From Dermatophagoides farinae (taxonomy: Eukaryota > Arthropoda > Arachnida > Sarcoptiformes > Pyroglyphidae), in NCBI RefSeq assembly GCF_024713945.1, contig NC_134681.1, positions 3,088,001-3,152,000 of the forward strand: a stretch of DNA of 64,000 nucleotides. Direction: 5' to 3'. Under the pieces are notes generated by a model. The model was given only the letters and a program-made list of their open reading frames with translations, made no database searches and was not told the DNA's origin. Shown in pieces: positions 37,401-46,279 of the stretch. Made by a program: the position numbers and the translations under genes. Position 1 is the first letter of the stretch, and every line of letters begins with the position of its first letter.

Positions 37401-40400
37401 TCAATGATACAACGTCCAAATAATTATTGTAAACAAGTGGAAAAATTTGAAAATGTAAAACTTGCACTAATAATTCAAAAACAACAACAACAATATTAAT
37501 GCAAAGATCAATTTGTTGTTCATTCATGTAAATTCATCGTGTTGTTGTTGGATATGAAAGAATTTAATACCAAACGCACACACACACAAAAGCACGAGTG
37601 CATATCATCATATCATGTAAACCAGGCGTCGGCAACCTGCGGCCCGCGGGCCGCATCTTCCATAGAGCTCTATGGGAAATGCGGCCCGCGGGCCGCAGGT
37701 TGCCGACGCCTGATGTAAACCAATAAAAACCAAACAAATATATAGCGGGCAACATCAACCGAAAAAAATACATGATAATAAATCATTGAGTGAAGACAAG
37801 GACTGCTTAGTTTGTTCTGTGTTTTGAAATAATGAAAATCATGGCTTTTTTTGAAAAAACAGACAGAAAAAAGCACTATACTAGACGTTTGAAGATTATC
37901 ATCATCATCATAATGATGAGAATAGGGATATCGATTGTAGTGTGACAGTTAATTTTCACTCATTCTTTTTCTCAAACAACAACAACGGCGACAACGAAAA
38001 CAACAAAAGGTAATTGAAAAAAGAATCGATAGAATGGGAAAAAATCGTGAAAATTAATAAAAATTGAATTATTTTGAATGTGAAAATTATTTTAGCAAAA
38101 TGTAGAAAAGAATTTCACAACTCACCGTAGGAACACATTTCTGCACGATGTTGATGAAATCCAATCCTTGCATTCCATTGCCATTGAAACAATGTTGGAT
38201 ATTTTTCGTAAATTGCCGATGAATGGTCGACAATGGATATACGCATAATGCAGAATGACTAGCAGGTCGTGGATCTTCCATGGTTTGTTCATCCACGGAA
38301 CGTGCAAATACCACATATAAATGATCATCATCATATCGTACGCCCGTAATATTGGCCAATTTCAATGATGGCCGTCCAATGAATGCAGCTTGTGCCAGAT
38401 TGAAATGTTTTTGTTGATGGCCTTGATGACGACATACCAGTGGTACTTCGGTATATGAATAATAATCCGGATCATTTTGACAAATACGCACTATTTGAGC
38501 AAATGAAGAAAAATAAAACAAATCAATGAATCAATCAGTTAACCATTACATTGATACATTACCTAATTTAGACATAAATGCCGATTGACCAGTATTACGT
38601 TTTTGAACGGTCAAAAAATAGCTAAAACCACGTGAATGAAATCCATAAATATATGTGATTGGATAACGATCACGTGCATATGCATTTATGATCAAACGGG
38701 TCCCGGTGCTAACACCAACCAATGCCAATTGGAATAAATCTATGAAAGAAAATAGAACAAAAAGAAAACGAATTAATAAATTGTGGATTTAGAAAACACA
38801 ACATCACAAATGAACTCAATTGAAATCCAATTCAATCGAATCGAATTCAACTAGCTGGTTTTAGAGTATTTTTTTTAATGATGTCGTCGTTGATCCAATA
38901 ATAATAGTGTTTTTTGAAACACAAACGAAAAAAAAACTAAAATAAAATTCAAGGATCATCATAATGATCGTAATAACGTTTTTTTTTTGTTTGCAATATT
39001 TGGTAAAAAATAATAAAAGTTAGCAAAGACTTACTTGTTTCAAATAATGATCTGGAACTAACAACGGGTAAATCGGATCGATATGATCCGGCGGTATAAG
39101 TGGCACCAACATATAATACTTGTTTATGTGGATCTGGACCCGGAGCAATGAATGCAACCGTCGATGCGGTGGCATTGTTCGCCACTACCGGTTCTTGTGG
39201 TTGATCAATGATACGCGAGATATTATATAAACTGTGAGCGGTACATGCACCTTGAAATAATGAACCACACGATATAAGCCATTGATGCATTTGATCCAAA
39301 ACCAATGCTTTATTGTAATAATTTGATAAACGCTTCTGCACCTCTGGCGCACAACCTTTCGATATTGGACAATCATTCGAATCTTCATATGGACCCATGG
39401 TAATTTTTTCCAATAATTTCAAACGTAAATTTAATTGATAAATCGTATTCACACCACCGATATATACAAAACCAATTGTTTCATTGATAACCATATGTGA
39501 AAAATAAATTTCCGTATTCGGTTCTTCAAAATATGTATAATTTAAATCGATAGCCCTATTAATCGATGATGTCAAGCCATTATTATTACCACCACGAATC
39601 AATGATAGTGATTGGTGTTGTTGTTGTTGTTGCTGCTGCTGCTGAGATGATGATCTATCAGCACCAGCACCAGAACCGCCGAAAAGACCATAACGATCAA
39701 ATAGGCCACGTTTAATAATTGTGTGATTATTATTATCATCATCATGATGATGATGATGATGATTCAAACATTTATTGCCCATATCATTCCAATCGCCATT
39801 TTCATATGCCATAACCAACATTGTTGATGATGATGGAAATAATTGCTGAAATGATAATATCCAAATCATTGTAATCATCGTCATCGCTGCTGAACTTTTT
39901 GTTTGTTGACGACGATTAATGATTTCAGCATTATGATGATGATGATGATGATGATATTTATTATTATTTTTCAATTCTGAGAATTGAAATTGCCGTTTTC
40001 GTTGATGATTTTGATGATCATGATGATGACTGGATTTATTATTTAACATTGATAAATAATATTGATATCGATATCGATGATCAAGATCAAATGATGTATG
40101 ATGATGGCACCAGATGAAAATATTGACAATTTTCATTAATAAATAATTTAAATTATTATTAATGATGATCAAGTAATAATGAGAATAGGCATTGATAAAA
40201 ACAACACATTTACAAAGGTAGAAAAATGTCGATAATGATGATGAAAAGGTGTTAATTAATGTTTTCATCATCATGATTATTATTATTATTGGGCACACTG
40301 TTATTGGTGAAATTGGCTTCATTTGCATAATCATTTTAAATGTTTGCAATGGCCAAAATAATAATTTCTTTATCGATCGATCTTTAATTTGATGATGATG

Positions 40401-40841
40401 ATGATGATGATATGTTTGTTTCAATTGTTTATGATGATGATGAGGATTGTTCATAAATGACGTATTCGTTCTATTATTGATATCATCATGATGAATTTTT
40501 GGCCTTTTTTGTTGTTGTCGCCTATTATTTGTATTCATTTCATCATCATTAGTATTGAAATCACGATTAATTTGATCAAAATCTGAGTAATAATTGTTGT
40601 TTTTATAGTTGAAAATTTCGTCATTATGTTGGATTTGTATTTTTGGACTAGAATTTTGTCGCTGATATCTCTGTTGTAGTTGTTGTTGTTGTTGAAGATG
40701 ATGAAAATTATCATCATCTTCTTCTGTTTCCGTATTCATCATCATTGTATTATTATTATGGCTTGTCGTTGTCGTCGTTTTCGATATCTGATGATGATGA
40801 TCATCATCATCATCATATAATGATGATGGTCTTAATTTCAT
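13472..40841 (-). CDS. PlexA: Plexin A, semaphorin receptor, 11 exons
   Basis: Exons in coding order: 40841-39035, 38739-38563, 38490-38126, 26304-25862, 25793-25664, 25572-25407, 18339-18055, 17991-16388, 16314-13807, 13742-13668, 13600-13472. All phases fit, so no frameshift in 7.7 kb. Domains: sema domain (exons 1-4), three PSI Cys clusters ([33 protein letters not shown]), IPT/TIG repeats, one membrane helix (about 16035-15960), then the split R-Ras/Rap GAP domain with both catalytic Arg regions ([20 protein letters not shown]) flanking a Rho-binding domain. Plexin A transduces semaphorin signals in axon guidance. Low-complexity inserts flank the Rho-binding domain. The first ATG gives 2562 residues; a signal peptide starts only at Met320 (39884), giving 2243, nearer the family size. 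A-type rather than B-type is judged from the sema-PSI sequence. Confidence 0.93.
18340..25406. other. Plexin A intron, 7.1 kb, no nested gene found
   Basis: Bounded by a minus-strand donor (GTAAGT, complement of 25401-25406) and an acceptor AG at 18340-18341. The content is simple repeats: many (ATG/CAT)n runs, (CA)n such as 18831-18846 and 20574-20587, (TG)n near 21055-21077, poly-A/T, and a 49-bp tandem duplication at 22300. I see no protein or RNA gene on either strand. Confidence 0.65.
22300..22391. repeat. 49-bp tandem duplication with an embedded CAT tract
   Basis: A unit beginning GTCTTGGATCATAGATCTTG is followed by a CAT run and repeats once 49 bp later (22300 and 22349). The second copy matches for about 43 bp. 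This looks like a recent slippage or unequal exchange event within the plexin intron. Confidence 0.85.
26305..28969. other. Plexin A 11.8-kb intron, first part: no gene
   Basis: From the acceptor side of plexin exon 4 to the nested retropepsin-like gene. Contents are (GTT)n near 26588-26608, CT/GA runs, CAT/ATG repeats and the mixed element at 28416-28520. Short frames here translate only simple repeats. Confidence 0.6.
28416..28520. repeat. Composite element: repeated AAATTTTTAGG plus GC-rich core
   Basis: AAATTTTAGG at 28416-28425 is followed by two exact AAATTTTTAGG copies at 28454-28464 and 28469-28479. About 20 bp later a GC-rich block at 28498-28520 contains CGCGCCGGCGGC, and PmeI-type palindrome AGTTTAAACT follows at 28523-28532. 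Composition is unlike the flanks. It sits about 450 bp upstream of the nested plus-strand gene. I cannot assign it to a known family. Confidence 0.45.
28970..29791 (+). CDS. Gypsy-type retropepsin-like protein with degenerate active site, nested in plexin intron
   Basis: Single exon, 273 residues, plus strand, inside a minus-strand plexin intron. The N-terminus is very basic (residues 7-36, with R-R-R-R-R) and the middle Pro/Lys-rich. Residues 105-245 read like the aspartic protease region of Ty3/Gypsy retroelements: Y-R-L-F-I-R-D-R, then [13 protein letters not shown] (121-133) where the family has its catalytic D-T/S-G-A/S, and finally [11 protein letters not shown] (216-226) for the I-[IL]-G-x-D-F-[LM] motif before the flap-distal helix. 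The catalytic Asp is Asn124 and the next residue Gly, so proteolysis by the usual mechanism is not expected. No reverse transcriptase, integrase, gag or LTR is seen nearby, yet the frame is intact. Ancient remnant or domesticated host gene are the alternatives. The start is the first ATG; Met16 (29015) is possible. AATAAA at 29930-29935 follows. Confidence 0.75.
   Translation: MLSILKRRNLKPRTKMKFKRILGRLRHSIRRRRRNHGYYNDEDNCQLQNIFENEHLQDGLIFPKEEKQKVPPKPKPIITDDNDKKGLQIVQLKEQPHHCYYRHCSENYRLFIRDRYSNESFLINGGSDISLFPNEIQFWNHYRSKELKKWQKQCKKQYGVQINGANMVFGESLIGTGDDCKKQEQMKITGKFFIALDFGFGHEFVFEFYLCETEYPVIGADFLAHYHLLPDYLCQQLIDFDYHRKVDCQLFPTVVDRRNVRSLVNIRQPPSEI
29930..29935 (+). terminator. Polyadenylation signal of the retropepsin-like gene
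   Basis: AATAAA 139 bp after the stop codon, consistent with a transcribed gene of its own. Confidence 0.45.
33174..33224. repeat. Perfect 15-bp inverted repeat, 21-nt loop
   Basis: ATTTATCGATTCGAT at 33174-33188 is the exact reverse complement of 33210-33224. The loop holds a further 4-bp GTGT/ACAC stem. Each arm carries a TATCGATT-like motif, close to the TATCGATA element bound by DREF in flies. A transcript would fold into a short hairpin; the stem is short for a microRNA precursor. Confidence 0.7.
34177..34726 (+). CDS. Small helical secreted or membrane-anchored protein A (nested in plexin intron)
   Basis: Exons 34177-34252 and 34323-34726, phase 1, give 159 residues. Residues 1-25 form a hydrophobic leader ([12 protein letters not shown]), though a charged stretch precedes it. 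The body (about 30-135) is Lys/Glu-rich, strongly alpha-helical and probably coiled-coil, with no Cys. The last 18 residues ([15 protein letters not shown]) are hydrophobic and end the chain, so a GPI-type or tail anchor is likely. The gene lies 380 bp upstream of a second gene with the same exon plan and a similar first helix (L-D-E-A...K-A), so the two are diverged tandem duplicates. The general form recalls small helical mite proteins such as group 5/21 allergens, but those lack a hydrophobic tail and I see no specific match. Function unknown. Confidence 0.75.
34738..34743 (+). terminator. Polyadenylation signal of nested gene A
   Basis: AATAAA 11 bp after the stop codon, unusually close, which argues for a very short 3' UTR. 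Confidence 0.5.
35104..35637 (+). CDS. Small helical secreted or membrane-anchored protein B (nested in plexin intron)
   Basis: Exons 35104-35182 and 35273-35637, phase 1, give 147 residues. Residues 1-24 are a textbook signal peptide, with likely cleavage after V-N-A. The body is helical and charged, with [13 protein letters not shown] near its start, and has two Cys (one in N-D-C-W, one in G-C-S-T-G-G-G). The final 20 residues are hydrophobic ([13 protein letters not shown]), preceded by small residues C-S-T-G-G-G, a pattern fitting a GPI-anchor signal. The acceptor at 35271-35272 has a poor pyrimidine tract but is the only one keeping frame with the leader. It shares leader-intron-helix-tail architecture with its upstream neighbour and is probably its paralogue. 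No known family recognised. AATAAA at 35680-35685 marks the 3' end. Confidence 0.78.
35680..35685 (+). terminator. Polyadenylation signal of nested gene B
   Basis: AATAAA 43 bp after the stop codon of the second small nested gene. Confidence 0.5.
37615..37720. mobile_element. 90-bp palindromic hAT-type MITE with 8-bp target-site duplication
   Basis: The element spans 37623-37712 and is flanked by exact copies of ATGTAAAC (37615-37622, 37713-37720). The 34-bp outer arms (37623-37656, 37679-37712) are perfect reverse complements; the 22-bp centre is palindromic except for two base pairs and contains CCATAGAGCTCTATGG. Ends are CAGGCGTCGGCAACC and its complement, with the CAG...CTG termini of hAT elements. 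The 8-bp duplication fits the hAT size and both the nTnnnnAn and nnnTAnnn preferences. Arm GC content is 27 of 34 bases, against AT-rich flanks. There is no coding capacity, so movement would need a transposase elsewhere. Confidence 0.9.
39885..40841 (-). other. Possible non-coding or unusual N-terminal extension of plexin
   Basis: The first 319 codons of plexin exon 1 are open but almost entirely Asp/His/Asn/Gln/Thr runs read from (ATG/CAT)n and (CAA)n repeats, with one Ile/Met-rich hydrophobic patch near residues 175-245. A typical signal peptide begins afterwards at 39884 ([11 protein letters not shown]). The open frame may be a by-product of stop-free repeats in the 5' UTR. Confidence 0.55.
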
Positions 40842-43800
40842 CGTTTTTGTTTTTTTTCTTTCTGGATCGATCCAAAAAAAAAAAATAATTTATTCATTCA
40901 TTTATTCATCTTCATTAAATGGATATTATTATTTCTATTTAGTTGGTTGGTTGATTCTTGTTGTTCTAGTAGTGGTCCAGAAAACGAAAGTTGGAGAAAA
41001 AAATATTTATTTATTATAACGATGATGATAATAATGTTTTCGTGGTTTTTTGTTGCCGCTTTTTTTTCTTCATTCAAGGATCGATATCATCATCATATCA
41101 TAAAAATTTATTATGGTAACGACAATTTTCTCTTCACGGTTTAATAGCAAAAACGAACAAAAACAAAAAAAATTGATTCCGTATTCGACCCCGTATAGTG
41201 AACGATCTCGAATAAACCAACAAAGATGAAACAAAAATATTTCCCGTGGCGAACGAAGAAAAAAAACCTACAAACAAACAAACAAAAGAAAAAAGAAAAG
41301 AATATGAAATTAGAATTCTGTTTCAAAGGAATTCTCAGGCAAAAGAAAATTTTTTTTCCTTACAAATAATGCAATTGAATCGAAATGAAATGAATGAATC
41401 TCATACATAACAAATACGCACACACACAAATGAATTATTCAATTTTCTTTTTACACACACACACACAAGAAATGGAACCTCAAAAATTTTTGGCATGGTT
41501 GGTAGAAACAATTTTTTTTTCCATTGGAACCTGAGTGTGTGTATCATGAATGCAACAAACAACAACAACAACAGAAAAAAATGGATAGATTTGATTTATT
41601 TTATTCTCTTTGCTCTCTCGTCTCAACAATCAGAATCTGAACAACAATTCACACAAACGAGAAGAAAAAAAAACCAAAAAATATCCAGAAATAAAGCAAA
41701 ATGATACAAGATGGATGGATCATAAAATGAGAAAAAAAAAGAAACGATGATGATGATGATGAAATTCAAAATCAAAATTCGTCTGATATTTATTTTCATT
41801 TCTCCATAAATACATGTGTGTGTGTGTGTGTGCGTTTTAGAGAGTCAAAAATTGAAAAAAGGGCGAGTGTTATTTAAATTTTAAATTTCAAATTTTTTTT
41901 ATTTGTTTTTCGCTTGTTTGTCTGTTGTTACAGGAACAGGAAAAAATCATTGCAGATGTGTGCCACAAAAAAAAATGCTGTCTGGCCGAATGAATTGAAG
42001 ATGGAAACAAATTATTTTTTTGATTCCACACACACACATACACACACACACGTTTGAAGCATTGTGTGAAAATGAAAAAAAAAACATTCTGTTTACACAT
42101 CTCTCACTCACTGCCACCGAAAAAGAAAACATCAATAAATTCCGCATTGACTCTGAATTTATTGATATTTTTTTTTGTTTTTCATTCTCTGAACAGAAAA
42201 AAATTCAGTTTCAAATTTGATACATTGGAAATATTTTTATACAAGCATCAAGCTTCTTCATTTTCATATTCTCCAGCCATTTTTTTCAACGACAAAAAAA
42301 ATAATGATGGTGATAATTTAAATGGAAAATTCATTGAAATGAAACACGAGAGAAAAAAAAATTTAAAATCATAGCCCGAAGAAGAATAATTTTGTTCAGC
42401 TATGAAAATTGCATATCTAGTTCTTCTTATTTTTCATTACACAGTGTGTGTTTTGAGAACATGAATTTTACACATGAAGCTTGAGAAAAAAAAATTTCTT
42501 AAACGAAAAAAAAAAATAAAAACTCAAGAATTTTACTTTTGAACAACAACAACAACAATGATCCAGAAATGTTTCTCTGGAACACAAACACCAAGGCACA
42601 CTTTTAGAAAAGCTGAAAAATGGAAATATTTACGGTTTTATGACTTTGAAACTAATATTAAAATTCGTGTGTGTACGATGCGATACGATACTTTCATCAT
42701 CATCGGTAGTAGTATTACCGTTTTTAGAGAAAAAAGAAAAATTCCAGACAAGCAAAGCAAAGAAAGCAAGCATCATCATCTGTGTGTGTGTGTGTGTATG
42801 TATGACTATAGGGACATCAATTTTCATAAATTTTTTTCCTATTCTCATGATTCTCTCTTTCTCTATTTCGATTATATGGTGCCCCGTTAGAGCCATGGTT
42901 ATAATATGGGCAACAGTACCAGCAGCACCACTTAGCAATGATGACTTTTTGCAAAGAATCTTTTGCTATTATGTCAGTGTGTGAATAGTTTATACATGGC
43001 GTCTTGGAAAAAAAATGATAGGATAGTATAGAAAATCTATAATAATAATTCAAGAAGTGGAAAAAAAGAGAAAAAACATCAGAATAAAAAATGAACTAAA
43101 CCTAAAACGAAAATGAAAACGAAAATGAACCAGAAAAAAAACGAAAAAAAAATTCCAGTCCAAAAAATGTTCTAAAGAATTTCAAGACATACACACAGTG
43201 ATGGGATTGCATTTCTCATAATCATCCAAGAAACATTAGCGAATCGCACGAATATTCTGAATCAATCCAAATAGGTGAATTCTCTTTATTCGCAAGTAAA
43301 GTTGCATTTTCTTTTTTCCAAAAAATCTCCGAATCATTCGTTATGCATATACAGAGCATCATTATTATTAATTAGAAATTATTTTCATTATTATTCTAGC
43401 CAATTACTAAATCGGTCACACATAAGGAAAATGGTAGCAGCAACCCAGAAAATAAAATCTAAACGCATGGCTGTTTTTTTTGGAGGGGAAAAAATGTGAA
43501 GCCAATTAGAAACAAAATGGATCCAGAAGAAAAAGATTTCCATTTTTTATCATTTATATTAACATTTACTGCAATTATAATATCAAAAACTCCACTAATT
43601 GATTTTTCCTTTCCATCTTCTTTTTTTACCATTTGAAATTCAAGCCGCTTAATAATAAAAAAACAAAACAAAACAATAAAAAAATTCAACTCAAGCCTTT
43701 TCATTTTATTTCAATTCTGTGTCACACACACATACACACAAAATCATTATTAATATCGGCATCATCATCATTATATAATCGGATCCGAAACAAATTCCAC

Positions 43801-45308
43801 GGAATAAAAAGAGCGAACAAAAACGATATTACAATGAATACAATGAGGCGTGTTGATGATGGTGGTGTTTCAATCGATTTTAATAAGTATAACGATCGAT
43901 CAATCAATCAATCGATGTTCAATATCTACGTTCTAATAGATTTTTTTTCTCCATACACAGCTTTCGCCATTGTGTATAATATTGCTTCAAACATAGATGT
44001 CGCTATTGGTAATAGGCCATTATAATTATTTATTGAAAAAATTTATTAATATTCAACAACTTGCATTTCCATCTCATCATCATCAATTTGATTTCGATTC
44101 AAATTCATTCATTGTCTGTATTGAAAAAAAAATTTGGGATCGCCATATTTCTCTTTCTCACAACCAATATGAATACATTATTACACTCTGGTGTTAGACA
44201 TTCACATAACCATAACAATGATGATGATGATGATGAATAATAATAAAAAAAAATCATACCGAGTTTTCTCAGGTGGTGAACCGAACATTTTTTTTTTGTT
44301 TTTGTTCTTTCTATAGAAACCCGAGAACACCAATAATCATCATCATTATTATTGAGAATCAAATTTTTTTTTTAATATTGATTCATCGTTTCGTTTCGAA
44401 AGAAAAATAATGATGAACTTATGTTTTTTTCCACTCACACACACACACACATATTTAAATCCGATATACAAAACTGTATAACGATTCAACGATAAAAAAA
44501 AAGTAACAAAAAAATCTAAAATGTTAACGAAGCTTATTATTATTTTCGTTAGTTGCATCAAACATTTGTATCAAAAGTTGAAAAATCAGACTGAAATGGA
44601 AAAAAAATGTTCCATTTCCATTTCTACTCTCACTAGTTGTTGCCGATTTTTATCATCAATCGACGCCATTTCTCTTGACAACAGCAACAGCAGCAGCAAC
44701 AACAACAACATCTAATAAACTTATGGAACTTTGCATTATTTGTCGGTTGTGTCAAAAAAAAAAATCATGACAAAACATAAAACATCAAATGAAAAAAAAT
44801 GGAAAAAGTGAAAATTTCATTTCACACAAATGACAGCATTGAACAGAGTGTCATTTTCACACACACACACACACACACACATCTGCTTGTGTGGAATGGT
44901 ATGCGTTTCCCAAAATTAACGAAAAAAAAAAAATTTCAAAGGAGTGGAATCCAACAACAGAAATATAATCCAGGTGTGATGGGAAAATTTTACCACCATG
45001 GCCAACACCATTCTATATATGAAAAAAAAATAATATGGACACACCATGGAGATTGCAATACATGACCATCATCATCTCAAAACACGATAATGATGATGAA
45101 GAAAAATCAAATCAAAAATAAAATCAACACAAAAATAATAAATAAATAAAATAAAATAAAAAAAAATGGAGAAAAAGATTGAAAACTGAATTTCATTTCT
45201 TTGATTTTTTTCCCGAAGAAGAAGAAGAAGAAAAAAGGAAAGCAATCAAAAAACAAAAAAAAATTGATTCAATTTTCCGCTAGATAGAAAACAAACCAAA
45301 CAAACAAA

Positions 45309-45355
45309 CAAACAGCCAGAAAATCAATTTCAAATATTTTTTTTCTGGCTGTTTG
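45309..45355. repeat. Perfect 15-bp inverted repeat, 17-nt loop
   Basis: CAAACAGCCAGAAAA at 45309-45323 is the exact reverse complement of 45341-45355. It is partly non-repetitive (CAGCCAG) and lies in the gene-poor region. A hairpin RNA or an old small element are possible. Confidence 0.65.
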
Positions 45356-45828
45356 ATATTGGCTTTTATTTATTTTTTTTTTTTTTGTTATCATCATCAT
45401 CATCATTATTATTATGATTTCGAGAATGAAAGAAAAACAAAAACAAAACAGAAAAAAAACAGAGAGAAAACGAAATGATCTGCACACAAAACAAAATATA
45501 ATAATATCAATTCGATCATCAAAATTGAAAATGATTTCGGAAATATAGACTATATATACACACACAGACCGACACACAAACAGCAGTCAGCATCTCCTTT
45601 GGGAGATCATGGATTCTAGATAGATCCACACATGATACACGTCAAACCATATATATATAAATCGGGATGGAAAAAAACAAAAAACAAAATTTCAATGACG
45701 ATGAAGAAGACACGCAAAATCATACATCCGTTTGATTATTGATTTTCTCTTTTTTTTTCACCAGAAGGTGTCAAATGAAAATTGAAAAAAATAAAGATTT
45801 TTGAACCTTGACACATGACACATGAGAC

Positions 45829-45851
45829 ATGTACATGATGATCATGTACAT
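45829..45851. repeat. 23-bp palindrome
   Basis: ATGTACATGAT, one central G, then ATCATGTACAT. It is perfect apart from the odd centre. It could be a dimeric transcription-factor site or a slippage product. Confidence 0.7.
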
Positions 45852-46228
45852 TATACAATCATCAACATATGGAATAAACCAAAAAAAAAAAAAAAAAAAA
45901 CAAGACAATCACAATGATGGTAGCGGCAAGAAAAAAAACTATAAAGAAAAGAACAAAAATACACCCTGATTATGTCGACAGCACGACGATAAATCTGGAT
46001 CATCATCAAGCAAGCGAAACATCATTATTCAAGAGATTATGGTTGATTATAATTGCCAATATTATCATAATCATCATAATCATCATCATCGGCTTTTACT
46101 GACTTTAATCTTCTCCATCCATTCACTCAACACTATTTATTCACATTTTATGCATAATAATCACATATACATTGCCCATTTAGCCATGTTAACAATAAAA
46201 TTATGATTATCATCATCATCATCATCGT

Positions 46229-46279
46229 TTGTACAATGTACAAATTGTTGAATTTCACATAAAAAAAATTCAACAATTT
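46229..46279. repeat. Two adjacent inverted repeats
   Basis: TTGTACA-A-TGTACAA at 46229-46243 is directly followed by AAATTGTTGAATT (46242-46254) and its exact complement at 46267-46279 across a 12-nt loop. They overlap by two bases and could form alternative hairpins. Confidence 0.6.

Larger units (their letters stand above)
35638..38125. other. Plexin A 11.8-kb intron, last part: one MITE, no further gene
   Basis: Apart from the hAT-type MITE at 37623-37712, it contains CA runs (36655-36671, 36991-37016), CAA/CAG repeats (36768-36792) and poly-T (37304-37320). The intron starts at 38125 with a GTGAGT donor (minus strand). No gene seen. Confidence 0.6.

Noticed and set aside
42640-42984. 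Open frames of about 100 codons on both strands
   Set aside because: They are readings of TG/CA and CAT repeats (Cys-Val, His-Thr runs) with no domain or splice support.
45882-45900. Poly-A run of about 19 as a retroposon tail
   Set aside because: No target-site duplication or upstream element body was found. Similar runs occur throughout the window.
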